Notes under the pieces: model-generated
Told to the model about the DNA's origin: nothing
The model's input: only the letters and a program-made list of their open reading frames with translations
Database searches by the model: none
In this document: piece by piece, positions 38,266 to 53,600 of the stretch
Layout: each line of letters begins with the position of its first letter
How positions within the stretch are numbered: position 1 is the first letter of the stretch
Source of the DNA: Apostichopus japonicus
Taxonomy: Eukaryota; Echinodermata; Holothuroidea; Aspidochirotida; Stichopodidae
DNA: 64,000 nt
NCBI RefSeq assembly: GCF_037975245.1
Contig: NC_092580.1
Location: forward strand, 23,517,001 to 23,581,000
Reading direction: 5' to 3'
Program-made: the position numbers and the translations under genes

Positions 38266-38674
38266 CAGTACTGCATAGCAAAATGCTTTGTAAAATAATC
38301 AAAGTGCTATACAAGTTCACAAGATGCATAGCAGATACGGTACACAGAAACCACAATATTTTAATAAGAGAAAACGTTCAGAGCTGCTATGCAAAATTGG
38401 AACACTAAATAATTCCCTGCCTACATGTAATAAAAAACATAAAGGAACACCACGAGCCCCAAAAAAATCCAAGAAAAATATGAAAAAACCAACAATAAAA
38501 AGGAAACATTCCAATACTACAGTAGCACACCCTATCATACCCAAAAGCTGCTCAATTATTATAATAGTGGTAAAATCAGTTATCATTTGATTTGAGAGGT
38601 AAATTCATTTCATTAAGGAATAAGGATCAGTTTGTTCCCTGTTTTGCTGTATTGTTTAGTAATCACCCATATTG

Positions 38675-41600
38675 TCAACTTGCATAGGCAAAGAGAGTCT
38701 TGCCATGGAGACTGTAGACATCCTTTGTGTTCTCCTCGGTGATTTCTGTTGAAATGAAATATCAAAGACTGTCAGGCAGTGAAAAACAAGGAACAAACGA
38801 TGACGTTATTTAGAAGACAACATTGAATAGAGACCCTAAAGAGACATGTAGACTAATGAAAATCTTATTTTTGTGATAAATCTCAAGTATTGTTAGCTTT
38901 GTGCTAGAGATGTGTAAACAATTGCCCCTTATTCTAGTGTACACAATAACTAGGGGCATACAATACTACTGTAGAAAAGGCTGATTTGGGTTGTCCAATA
39001 CAAGATGTTGGTTTAGACATCTACTGCAGCAAGAAGTTTGTTTACTGTCTATTGCAATATTTACAATTGTGACCTTTCAACGGTAATATCCAGTATTCTA
39101 TTAAAGGACCATAAATTAACTAGCACACCTTTTCGACACTTAAATTCTTCACTTGCAGATATCCATAGTTGACTGCTCATGGAAATACCTCATGGAAAAA
39201 TTCCTTAAATTTATGCCTGTTGTAGCAAGATGTATTAGAAATGTTGAAATCCTGAATATTCAAATAATACAATACAACATGCAAATTTAGATACTGGTAG
39301 TTCACTCTTCACTCTTTATCAGCCAAAATACTGGTGTAAGAAAAAAACAGTTGAGAAACACAAATAGGTACAAACAAACAATAAATTACACAAACAAGCA
39401 ATTGATCCTACAAACAAGCAATCAGTAATCTCTTACCGCCGACTTTCCCTATCTTTTTGTAGAGCCGTATCTTTCGAGCTGGTAATCCGAAGATAACTTT
39501 GACATGTTCCTTCAGCTGGTTAATACTCAATGTGAAGTCCCCTCTTGGGTTCTCTAGTAATACAGTGCCTGAAGAGAAATTAAAATCACATCAAATGTTA
39601 AAAGTGCTCAACTATTAATTTCTCTTCTCAAACTTTATTAAACTCAAGAAAAGTTTAAACTGTCTTAAGGTTCAAGAAAATGTCAGGGCATCCTAAATGT
39701 TATCAACACTGCACCTTGTGCCCAATCACAAGCCCCTCCAGCACCCCCCCCCCCAAATAACCAAAATAAATGTAACAAAGGTGACAACCACAATACTGGT
39801 TGCTTCTGAAAATTATACATTCAAACAATGTGATATCATTTCTCCTAACATAATTAAAGTTCTTGTGTTAATATCCACTATGTGTCATAACTACTTAATT
39901 AACTACTCTGTTTACATATTATCTACCCTCTACTTCACTCAATTGTAGATTTGTTCATCAAGGTAGAATTCCTTTCAAAATATATTTGTTAAAATTTGCT
40001 TGAAATCTGTTGACAAATTGGAAAGTGGTAAAAGAAGCCAGGCATCTTGTTGCAAATTTGCAATTTATATCTGATGATTTTTTCATAATTTCTGATGATG
40101 AAGAAAGCCTGATGAAATTCTCTTTAAAATATAACAACTTAAGTTGCAACTTTTTCAAACTTTTTTTTCAAATTTCAATTACCTTGACATGACGTGGCAC
40201 CTCCTGCAGGGTTCACGTCACAGAGGGTGACATTCACAAATCTACAAACTGGACCCGGCCCGTTGGACACTGACTGTTGATTGCTGGCAGAGGATTTTGT
40301 TTGACTTGAAAGCCCCTGTACGTGATCCCTGACGATCACCAACTCCAAACTTGCAGTTTTCAACTGAAAGAGAAGAAGAAAAATATCAAAATTGAAATAC
40401 CAGTAAAAGCAGTTAAATTTGGAATGAATGCTACTTCTATTTAACCATCAAACTGTATTTTAGCAGGTGTTTGACTGTTATAATTTGTTGGGGTAAACAG
40501 TTTAGCTATGATTTAACTTTGATATCACACAGGGTCCCAAACAAGTCTATACATTCACAGCTATGGAGGAGAAGAGAGCTGTTGCACACTACAATCACAT
40601 TTAGTGAAACATCTTCTGTAGCTACAGTCATTAATTTGTTACACGCTACTTGGGAATTGTTTCTGTTCTTGAAGCATTGGAGTGACTTAACCGTCTTTGA
40701 GAAAGTGGTCATGAGGTTTGGATGGTGCGGTTTATGAGTAAACCAAATCCTTACCGTCACATAAACCCATGGTAGGGTTTCAAACCCTCTTAACTCAGGG
40801 ATTAACTAACCCAGGAATTATTTAAATGCGGTTAACTGGGCAATCTGAGATCATTTATTTATATTTCAAACAAAGAAAGAAAAGGAGGATCCTTCCTTCC
40901 TACTTATGGTTGACAAGAATGAATATTTAATCCATGTGATTACAAGGAATAGAAACATTAAAGGAAAAAGATTTATTCTTTCTCTCACCTTAAATGTTTC
41001 TCTGATGATCTCTTCATTGTCACAAGAGACGGGGAACGTAACCAGCGGCTGTTTGATAGTGGTACTGATGAAGTCACCATGAGACTGGATGACCTTTCCA
41101 AGATGGTCGCTGGAGGGTGTGACCTCGTAGAAGATGGTGATATCTTCATCTGGTTGTAGATGAGCCTTAACAAAGAAATATTATAAAAGACAGGTTTAGG
41201 TTTATGATCAGCAATCTTCAGCTAAATGTCATTTATTGATCTTGGATATCTCATTTAACTTCCATTACATCTCAATATACAATCACCAATAATAATGATA
41301 CATAGTAGTAAATGCCAGTGCATCAACTTTTCCAAGTCCTCAATGCTCTCTCGTTTTTAATTCCAAATAATAAAGTAGAAAGCATGCTTTAATCTTACTA
41401 TTTCACTGGATATTGTATTTACAAACCTTTTTCCTAAGTTTTTGGACTCTGTTGGTGACCTCTCTTGCCAGACCCTCATCCACCATGCTCTGATCTGGTG
41501 TGACATCAAGAAGGACCAGAACCTGTCAAGAAATATGTCAGCATATCGTGAAATGTTACTCTGTGAAACTCTGCCAGGCCTGCAAACTGCTGCGATCAAT

Positions 41601-44600
41601 CTGCAAGACTACAGTATGTAACACAACTGCTGGAATTATTAAGATACATTCTGCAGAAAACAACACAATGCAACCATTGACCAACCCCCCTCCCCATCCC
41701 CCCAACCTGCCTTTCCCCTCTCTCTCTCTCTTTACCCTTCTCATACCCCAGCACAATCTGATCATCACCGGAGTTATTTGTTTCTCTACAAAAGTATTAC
41801 TTCAGGTTTAATCAAAGTTCCATACCCTCCAAATACACCTACTCCCCTTCCCCTCCCTTGCATCCACAGTTCCTACTTGGCTGTCAATGTGATCTTTATG
41901 TCATAATGTTAAGATAAAGATCCTGTATGTTCCAGATCTCTGGCTATTATTAATACCTGGCTATCGGAGTGAGCCTCATACTGGGATGAGGCTGCATCAG
42001 CTGATGTGTAACTAAGTCTTAGGTCTCCCTCTGTTAGTGTGTGTCCCTCTACCACGATCTCCCCTTTGCTACGGAACTCTTGCAGTTGTTTGTCCGTCAG
42101 TTGTCTGATGGCTTCCGACACCTTCTTGAAGTCTCTCTTGAGTCTTTTCCCGAGGATGACGTGGTCCGGTTCTGCTTTTAGACTCACTCCATATTTACCC
42201 TTGTCTTGCGACGCCGTGACAGACCTCACGTTTAATTCCTGTAAAAAGGAAAATAAGATCATATCACACTCCATTTTTCTTTAAACATTTTTCTATTTTT
42301 GGGGCAAAAGCTAAGAACCAGTTGGTAACAAAGTTTACTGGGTGAAGATTATTTAAGAAGAGGAGGAAGGCTCCATGTCTAACTGAAGGTGGGGTGTAAG
42401 AGCTTACCTATTGTCACGGTAAATGTTTCAGAATTTTGTCATTTTAATTTAGCATTTTTAGACATTTAATGACAATGAGCAGAAAATTCTTGAGTTTTTC
42501 CTGATTATTGAATGAGCAGAAAATTTCTTTTTCTGGTTGGATATATCTTGAATAATGACAAAACATTTTACTTTGAATTACACTACACACAAGGGCTCTC
42601 CAACTTAAATTATCTTAATCTTCCCTAGGCAACAAAATTAGAAGACAGGATTGTTTAATAGTGCTAAATAATGCTTTGGGTATTTCAATTATAATAAAGT
42701 CAAAACTTAGAAAGCTATTTATTTCACCGTTAACATCAAAACATGTGTCTTGAGTAAACTTGCCATTTTGGGGTAGCACAAAATGCATCATACTGTATAG
42801 CCTACCATGTTAACACATGTATAGACATCATACATAAAGTTATAGGGTTACCTCTAAGATGTACTTCTGTAGTGATTTGATTTGGTCCAGACTCTGCTGA
42901 TCTGTATCGATAACAACTACCTCCCTCAGAGGGTACTTGGTGGGGATGGTCTTACGGTCCCGGATCACTCTGGCAAGTTCAATTACGCTCTGCATCTTAG
43001 ATACAGACTCCTCAATGTTTGTGTCGATCAGCTCCTCCCTGTGGGAAATAAAAATATAAGAGGTTGATGAAACTATGACACCACTGGATTCCTTATCTGA
43101 ATCATGGACACTGCAAGAACACACTATGACTATACATGTCCTTGCTAAAGACAAGTTAGGGGGTGGGGTGGGGGGGAATGGGGGGATGGAGAGGAACATG
43201 TCTGCACCCCTCATCCTTCCCTCTCCACAATCTCACACATATTCCTAAATACACTTTGAGCCAGATTGTGACAATGGGGCTGATGCTCATTTGAATGAAC
43301 AATGGTAGGTACAGCATCTCAGATGTTTCTCTGGTCATGAACAGTGTCATAAAAGATTCACGAACCAACATGGTAAAACCTAATGCAATGAATCATGGGG
43401 TATTGGACAATACACTCGTTAAGAGGGTAACCGAGTCTCTGACTGGGTGAATCATGGGTCTCCACCAATATTGAACCCACAGTGCAACGAAAGGTTGCTA
43501 CAATGATTTGGGTGAATAAGGGCTCTTAAAACATTCCCTCATAGTTCTGAGTACACAAACCTTGGGGAAAACTACCGATCAATAATGTGGATGCTTTACC
43601 ATAGTGAGAATTAAACAGTGGTTCTCTTGAACATTAATAAGCACCATTATCACGGTGATGAATGGTTGTTTTGACAGTGCCTTCTATAGAGTTATTAAAT
43701 GACTTCTATACCTTGGGTGGGGTACCATCAGGTAATGAACACTCTCAATATTCTGGTCCTGGGCACCATCTGGATGGATCATGTGCTTCAAATTCTGGTA
43801 CATGTGCTCTGTAAGGAATGGTGTGAATGGCGCCATCAACCTGATCATAGTGTAGAGGACACTGTAGAGAGTGTGCAGCGCTCCTTCACAATCCTCCAGG
43901 CCTTCCTCACCCTGTAATACAATAGTAGTAATACAAGTTTAAATATATGTACTAAAACATAACGTGGGTGTCTTGTGTCATCAAACAAGGTCACACCATC
44001 AACTTGATCATAGTGTAGAGGACACTGTAGAGAGTGTGCAGTGCTCCTTCACAGTCCTTCAGGCCTTCCTCACCCTGTAATGCAATAGTAGTAACACAAG
44101 TTCAAATATATACTAAAACAAAAAATGGGTGTCTTGTGTCATCAAACAAGGTCACATGATCAACCTGATCATAGTGTAGAGAACGCTGTAGAGAGTGTGC
44201 AGCGCTCCTTCACAATCCTTCAGGCCTTCCTCACCCTGTAATGCAATAGTAGTAATACAAGTTTAAATATATACAAACTCTTAACTATATACAAACTGAC
44301 CTTTAACCTCTTCCTGTTGAACCTGACGTACCAGTTGGTCAGCATGCCAACAAACCTAACCAGCCTCGGGACCACTGTGTACAGTCTGTAGCCTGCGTGA
44401 CCAAAACAAGGTGAACTTTAGTATATAGATTAGATACAAGATAGTCTCAAGGTGTGCAAAGTGTCTTTAATAATACTCCTAGAATTAGCTCATACCGTGT
44501 ATCTTTCTACTAGTTAACTTCCTTATTACTATCGGGTAACTTCACCCCCTTTAAAGTACTACGGACACCTAGCCAATTTGCTCCATATTCAGTACATTTG

Positions 44601-47600
44601 TTGTGTGTGATAATCTTGTTCAAAATCTGTTGACATTTTTGGAAAAGCTCGTTTTGTTTCCAAGATAATACACATTTGAAGTTTTGGTAAATCTGGGAAG
44701 CTCATTAAATATGTGCAAACTATTGCATGGAGTGTAGCACTCATCAAAATTTCTTTAATTTAGGCCTTAACAAGTTCACACCTGATTACAAGCCCACATA
44801 CACCATTTCAATAATGTGATGTTAGTCTTTTCAAAGAAGACAATACAATATATTAAGAAATCACCTTAGACCACAAAACTGTGTTCAGTGTCCTGGTAAC
44901 AAAGGTTGTAAAAACAAAGGAATAACATAACAGAAAATCAGGCAGTCACTCCCTTTACATCATCAATGTGCATAATTAGCTAATCTTTAGTAGTAAATAA
45001 AACTAGAATTAAATAAAGACTTGTAAATTGGTCAACTTTTGATGGATTTTGATGGGTTTTATGGAAGTTACAGCTATTTTCATGATAATCTAATGACAAT
45101 GACATCTAACGACATCTAATGAGTGATTAGGACAAGGTTGTTCACAGGTTTCTGTAGACCATGTGAAGATCAGCAAATAGAAAAAAAAATCAAATTCAAA
45201 ATTGATGAATAATGTGACCCAAACTGCTTCATGTATAAATTCATCAACCATTTTGCAACAGAAGGGTGTTCTCTCTTACTTAAAAGAACGACAAGTATAC
45301 TAGAGTACTCTAATCTACCACAGAATCAACTTGCTGCTACTCTTACCTTCCATTTCTTCCCTGAAAAACTTGACAAGACTTTGAGTGAATGAAAGAATCC
45401 ACCGATCCATGATGTTTGACGATGGCTGGAAGGTTTCCTCGTTGTGCAAGAATTGATGTTTTTCCTCCTACGGCAGAAATAGATCATATTTATTATCAGT
45501 AAGTAGCCTGCATGGTTTGGCAGCAAGGGCTTCATGATCTAAGTGAAGAAGCCACGATTTGAGAACCAACAGTGGTATTTATATTCAAATCACCAATTTG
45601 ATCCAATCTGACCACTTAAAATGACCTTTGACCTCAAAGTTTACCACAAAACAAGTTATGATGTACTACTCAGTTATCACGAAGAGCAAGTTTGGCAAAT
45701 ATCGACATCATATCTGTAAAAGGGATAGAATTTTGAGCATTATCATGTAAATCACTCAAACTATCCTCCACTTCATATTGATATCAATATGCTTTAAATG
45801 GTGAGCCATTCAGTGCAAGTTCTTCTTATTGGCTATGATCACCAATCATAGACAAGAGCATTGTAAAACAAGATGTTTCTCAACTACTGGCCAGGGGTAG
45901 GGTGTGGGGGAGGTGGTAGAGCTACACAAAGGAAATTTCTCACTAGTTACAGGACCAATAAAGTGTCTTTTCCTAATAAACTTCTACTCTACTCAAGACT
46001 TAAAGTTGCTAATGGCTGTAAGAATTTTTGGCAAACTGGAAGGGAAAAATGGTGTGTGGGAGGGGGAGAGGTTAGCAGAAACCATAACTCCACTTTCCTC
46101 AGTTCATCTGTGATATCCTAATTCCCATTAATGATTTCACTCTCCTATATTGACAAGTTTACCAGAGAAATTGTCCTGGTAAGTAATGGTTGAACAATTG
46201 CACGGCTATGGACTTACATGAAGCAAACTTTTAGAGAGTGTTTCGTAGTGATAATAATGAATTACTCCATTTCAACTTTAATGGGTCTATGATGGGACTG
46301 TGTCACTCACTCTCTCAAGTCGTAATACATTCTGGATGAGGAATCTGTAGGCATTATACCAAGGCAAGAAGACATCCTTCAGTACATCACTGACACCTTC
46401 CTCTTTGAAACGTAAGCTCTCTGCTCTGACCACTGGGGAGTTGGTGAGATACAATCTGAGAGGGAGAAATGTACAGTTATTGTAAACGTAACACAGGACA
46501 CATACTGCTGAGAAGTGAAAGCCTGAAATTACATCATAACATCATCGCCTGGAATTTATTTTTTTATTTTTATATATGTCTAACGGTACATTCCGAGTAT
46601 AATAAGACTATAAGTAAGGCCTGTAATTACTATATAGTCCCTTTAATATACTTTGACTGACTACAAGTTAGGTCTGTAATTACTACAGTCCCTTTAATTT
46701 TCTAGGTCTGTAATTACTATATAGTCCCTTTAAGATACTTTGACTGGCTTTGATAACGATCTTGATAATGACCGTGATCATTGATCTTTTATCAAGTTAG
46801 TTGAAGTCCATTAAGTGACTACATAGTAATAAAAAACTGCTTGTTATGCCAAAATGGTCACAAAATTAAAAGAAGAAAAAAACTCTTTGAAGCATTTCTT
46901 GCATATTTTGTTTGGTAAAGTTGGTTAACATTGTGATCATAATTTTTGTTTACAAGTTGTCATGGTGACATAAACTGAGTAAGGGGGTATTTCAATGTAT
47001 TTTGGTGGCAACACAGATGTTACTTCTCTTTTCTTCATTTTGTACTCCCTTTAGTTGACAAATTCACAAAATTTGCAAATTTTTGTTTCATCTCCAGTCA
47101 AAACTATTTATTGTAGATGACCAAAAGTGAGATCGAGCATTCCCACTGCTGCTACCATTTTGGCATCAATATCACTGCTGCTATAATTTTGTCAACAACT
47201 TGCAAGCAATCATGCTGAGTATGTAAATTATCACCATTTATTTAGAGCAAGTCAAACTATATTATGAATCTTAAAAGAATAAAACTGCAGAGAACAGGGT
47301 AACTTATAAGACCTGTCCCGTACTCACCTCAGGGCATCAGCTCCAAATTTGTGGACTATCTGCATCGGATCTGGATAATTCTTCTTTCTCTTGCTCATCT
47401 TCTGACCATCAGACGCAAGAACCAAACCGTTTACAATCAAATTTTTGAATGGTGGCTTGTCGAACAGAGCAGTGGAGAGTACCAAGAGGGTGTAAAACCT
47501 ATTAATGTAGGAAAGACATGTGTTATAGCCATTGTAAACCATGGACCTGACAACAATGTAATATACTATAGGTGTCTACCACAATATATAGACTGTCCAG

Positions 47601-50600
47601 ACATAATGGAAGTTAAAGTGAGGCTATGTCCGGTTTTGAACAGATAGAGAACACACTTTATGTAATAAAACTGCTCATTGTTCAGGAAACCTTCAAGGAT
47701 GGTTTTGATGGTGCAAGAGTCATCAAAGCAATTTAAACTATTCAGATCTGATAACCTGATTCAGATCTGATGTAAACATTATTAGTTCATCATACTATGT
47801 TATCAAAACTACAAGAGACCAAATCAAGGCTATCTACAAATCTGATTAAGCTCCGTAGTAGTTCATTTCATATCCACACATTTTGAAAATCATTTAGTCA
47901 GCATTAATTTATAACATAAGAAACTTTCATATCCAGAGATGTCAATTTATTCTTTGGCCAGATGAAAATGAACTTTTTTGCCTATTTTCTCAACTTAAAA
48001 ATTACCCCAAAAATTAATTACACATTGTGCAATCAACTTACCATCCTCGTGTTTGGTCGATACCTTCGGCTATGAAGTCAGCAGGAAAAGCGTCTTCAAA
48101 TTCCTTCTTGTTCTCGAAAGGATAATGTGATTGGGCGTAAGGCATACTGCAGAATGATAAGCAAACATTGAGAATGGGGATTTAATGTTTATTCATCAAA
48201 CATAGCACTGAATAAGCTTTGTTGACTCTGTTAATTGGCACTAACATAGTCTTTAGAACCAAACAGAATTCTTAAACAGCCCCCTCATCGGGAGAGGTTT
48301 TGTTATTCAATGAGGACTTGTTAAAGAAGATTCTTGTGTAGATAAATATATCTTGATGCCAAAGTCCAAAGTGGGGGGCAGAGGGCTAGAAATGTGTCAA
48401 TTGCATCCTTATTTTGAGTTTTTCTTGGCAGGTTTGGTAACTTTTTTCACTGAATGCAAATATGGCTGGTTTTAAATGGCCCAACCAGTTATATCAAAGA
48501 TTTGTCCATAATTATCAATTTACTTCTGTATCAGTCATACTTTTACTTACCTTCCACTTTCAAACCAACAATCAAATACTTCCGAGACCCTCTTGAGCGG
48601 TGGCTTGCCAGGTCTCTTGGATGGGATGGTCAAAACGTCCACTCTGTAGATAAAAGAATACTAAGGAAATGACTTGTATCGACAAGATTTTATTCATGAG
48701 GCAAGGATTTATATAGTTTCATTTTTAATCTTTTTTATCTGCAGGGAACATTCACAGTTGATTCAATTTATTGAGATGAGAGGCATGCATAGCTCATACA
48801 TATATGCAAGTGCAGAAACAAAACTTCTAACAAACATAAAATATTGTAATGCTGTTACTGTTAAGTTGTGGAGCAATGGGGGACTTCTGTGTGGAGCCAG
48901 TGTGGTAGTTTACATCCCATTTGGAATTATATGGGGATTATCTCTCTTGGCATTAAGTAGACCAGTTTTAATTGTTACCAGATTATGGCTTTTGGGGCTG
49001 CACTGCACTGTAGTATTTGGGTAATATGTCTCAAGCTAAGTTCTAGGGTAAAGTACACCACTTGCATAGATGTGATATTTCTATGTATTATTAAGGAATT
49101 TATATAAAATGTATTACTTGGATGGGACAGGACCGTTTACTCTGGTTGCCACTGGAAGGAACATCTTGATGGTAGGCTTCAGGGCCACGTAGCCTCAAGA
49201 TTGTACAACACATCCAATACAACACACTCAACCTTACTTTAAGGAGTCATTTTGTATTCAATTTATCTGGGTTAACTGTACAACTACCTCTCTGGACTTA
49301 ATTTGTGTATGTCTTCGTTCTCTGGCCAATTAAAATATGACCAAGAATCCTGAACCGGCTGGCCCGCGCTACCCTAAAGAGGAAAGTGTTACATTGGTGG
49401 CAGCGGTGGGATCCAAAGAAAAGAAAAGGACGCAAAATGGCAAGTAGTAACAATAAGAGTAACCTGAGAGAAGATAGCCTTGTGACAGTAGGGAGAATAA
49501 ACAAGCTGAAGCATTAAAAACAGGGCGTATATAGCAGCATGGAACGTACTTCATTAGGAACACGCAGAACACCAAATAATGTATCGTTGCACAACTTGCA
49601 AAGTCGACTTCAGTAGAAGTCAAGCAGCACCAGCAGAAGAGTTGTCCAGCATTCGGAAAGAGGAAAACAGAATTCTGTGCCACCTGTGGGAAGGGGCATT
49701 ACAGATCGGATACGCGGAAGAGGCACGAGGCAATATGTAGGGGGGCTGCACATGGGCTTGCCCATTCAGAGCAAGCTCATGTACTGCCGCACCACTTGGG
49801 AGCAGCTTGCAGCCAGGGACAGAACTAATCGGAGTATGTCTCGACCCTTGCTAGAGATTTACTGGAGGTCTTCGTGGGCCAGGGAGAAGAGCTGGCCTTG
49901 GAGGCATCCAGGAGGCGACAGGCTGCCACCCAGGCACCGGACCCAACACAGAAACCTTTACTGGAACTCCCCCAGGGGTGAGACAATGTGTATGGGGAGG
50001 TTGGGGAGGCAGTAGAGACCGTAACGCAAACCACAGGAACTTCCAGGCTGGACGTCAAAGAGAGATGATCAGAGGAACACCCTCATCGGCTTCAACACGG
50101 AGGGTAATCCTTGGACAAGATCTGAAGTCACCCATACCTTCAGTTGTCTGGTGAGGTCCGTGCAGACTTACGGTGGGCCTTATAACCAGTTCTAACCAGT
50201 ATAACCGGTGGGATCGTGCCTCCTGGAGCCCCAATACCACCACGGTTGCCTCCGGCATATGGCCCATCTTACGAAGATGTCTTGAGAGCCGAGACAGACC
50301 GCCATGCCCGTGGATTGTAATCTAAAGTTTCCTTTGTATTCGCACTTATCTGCAATGTTATTTTGTGCGGAATATCTCTTACAATGGACTCTATTATTCA
50401 TATACTTCTATTCTGGATTTTTTAAGGTTCTGTATGTCTTTATGGATGAACAGGACAAATAACAGTATGTTTACGTAATGATATGATTATTATTAGTCTG
50501 TGATATGTAAGCGTGGGTGTGTTTAACCTATTCCATTTTCATTGCGTAAGGCCTATCCATTATCTATGGGGGCAGGCCTAAAGGTCTGGTCTGCTAACGG

Positions 50601-53600
50601 TATAGTTCACTGTAGTTTTATCTCAATTTTTATTTACTATATGAGGTCATATGGTGAAGTTCAGGTAGAGGAGTTTAATACGACATCTTAGGGCAAGAAT
50701 ACTGAACCAGCTGGCCTGTGCTACCCTAAAGAGGAAAGTTTTACAGTATCGTAATTTTTGTATGTTATCTATTTTCACTACTTTTCTCCTAAAATCTTGA
50801 CTGCACCCAAACCAGTGCAAACCAGTGGAGGATAAAAGGATACCTACCACCTAACTATGACTGTGCTTGTTGTTGACCAGATCTTGGCCACTGGTGACCT
50901 CAAATGACCTTTTAACCTTAAACGATAACAGCCAAAAGTGCACCAAGAGGCATCTGCAGACCACGTAAAAAGTCCATGCAAAGCTGGACATGGTGAGTTA
51001 TCGTGCTCCAACAGCTACACGCACACATACATGCGCATACAAACCACCACTCACACACAGATTCACCTTAACTTCTGCAAGGAAAGAGCAATGTAGTCAT
51101 TTCACTCAACAACCTACTTTTACTAAATGGTAACTTACGTCTCCCGATGCAGGTCGGTAACCTTAGTGCCAGTGAGTTTCTCCAGTTCTTCAATGGAACC
51201 TACACACACAATCTCTTCAAGGTCATCGCTCACCCAGAGGGGTATGGGGGTACCCCAGTATCGGTTACGAGATATAGTCCAGTCGTGGGCATCTCTTAGC
51301 CAATTAGCGAATCGTTTCTCCTTGACAAAGCTTGGTACCCTGTACATAAATAGAAAATGTAACAATATAAGTAGCTGGATCCAAGAAAAACTGTCCTGGA
51401 TTATTGGTAAGGCCATGATCGTTTCTATTTTGACACGGATATTTAAACCAACATAATAATAATAATAAATAAAGCTAGATCATGAAAGGAGATGAAATCA
51501 TCAAAAATCAAATAGACTTGTTTCAAATAGCTCATTACAGCTTTGTTGATGCTACCAATCCAATTTTCTTTTGATTTTAATAATGATATGACCAAACTCA
51601 TTAACCTTCAATAGACAAGAATCTAGGAGTGTACCCTGGTGAAGTCAAGCAATTCTTACTTCAGTAATTACTAATAGCCAAACAAACAGCTGCATGAAGT
51701 TAAAATCACATCACAGCAATATCAAACCACTTTACCAATATGTTTTCTGGTTGTTTTCCAAGAGCTTTGAGACGATCTCTTCCACCTTAACGAACCAACT
51801 TGGGACTCCCCTGTATATAAGTGGTGTGTCCGACCTCCAACAGAAAGGATAGCTATGTTTGATGGTGCTGTTATCCACCAGACGCCCATTCTGTTTCAGG
51901 AGTTTCACAATGTTCTTGTCAGCGTCCTGTTGGCATAAAGTAACCACACCCTGACAACAAACTGGCTCATAATTTGTCTTCCAGTACAAGATACAGAACA
52001 ATTACTAACTAATAGCTCTTTCCAAAACTATTAATGATGGGAGATGATCCATATGTCTGTTCATTTACTTCAGGGCCATTTGTACATGCAAACCAGGATG
52101 TTATCAGTGAATAATTATTAATTAATTTCCTTAATCCTCTCTTTGTCCCTCCACTGTTTATCTCCTACCTCTCCTCTTTCCACTGTTGGTTTCTTTCTTT
52201 CTTCTCTCCATCCCTTGTCCACTAATCCCCTTACATCTATCTTTTTGTGTTCACCATGCTCATTAATCTGTCTGTATTCTGTGTGTGTTTTTGTCCCTTC
52301 TGTTACTGTTACTTGTCATTCAGCTTTGAAGAAGATCCTGCTAGGATCGAAACGTCAGGCCAACTAACTTTTGCACAAGTGCAAAGGTTGTAACATGTAT
52401 GAATGGTGACCCATCTGTACTTGTTTTATGACATGATTCTAATGCCACATTGGCATTGAAATACAACTGATGCTGCCATTCCCCACTATGTGGCAACAAA
52501 TTTTGAATAATTTTCAACTCCACTCAAGAAATAATGCCAAAGGAGACTGCAATGATATCTATTTGCTTCAACTTCCCACACGCAGGAGGCAAATTTCACC
52601 TGCCAAATCATGCAGCATCATTTACAGTATATTTCACAATCAACTATTTTCTACACAAAGGAAAGAAAGCTGAATAGCATAAAAATGCCTGAAATTCATG
52701 AGAATCAGGGTTTATGGATCAGGGTTTATGGATTGGGTCTGCATACCTAGGTCACATGACTCAATTTAGTCGGCTCTTACTTTTCATGATTGCCACAATG
52801 ATACATACACTTACACACACAAAACAAATTCCTTAAGGTTCAACAGTAAGGGAAGCTTGACTTGTTTTTGCTTGTTAATATCAAGCTACTCATTAAATGG
52901 ATAAGAAATCCTGACATTAAGATGTTGAATTAAGAAGCGATCCCCACATATATGCCAATCGTGACAAAAGTGACAATTAATCACTACAAGGAGTTTAGAA
53001 GGCAGCATTTATTTGCTTTCAAGGAATACTTTATCCCCTGTCACACAGTACAATACTATATACAAAATGAGCAAATTGCAACCACTAATGCAGTTTAGTA
53101 CACAGACACATACTGTTTAGCTCTATGTGAGAGATGAAGATTATAATTATGGAAAGATGCTACACGACATGTGAGCACGAGATGATTTCCTGGCCTTACC
53201 TTGACATACTGTCCAGCAAAATCGGTCACTTCCTCTGTGAAACGTCCGCTCTCGTCCACTGGACAAATCACGTCGTCCTTTGTTATGATGCCGTTCTCCA
53301 TGCAGACTGCGTAATCATCCTGTAAACCACAGAGAAAATAATAAAATTAATAAAAATTAAAAAAATAAGAGAAAAATAATGTGTCAAAAGTCCTTAGAGC
53401 AGTGTTTTGTGTCAATGTGAAATTGGTCAATTACCTTAAATACCAAAATATACTAAACTTTTAATAATACAATATTGTAGCTCATTAGCTAAGTTATGTC
53501 AATCTAATTCAAATAATGAAGAACAAACTGCAAATATTGAAAATGTTATATTTGTCTTTGCCATGTAATTGATATTTAATAAGAAAAATCTTAGAAACAA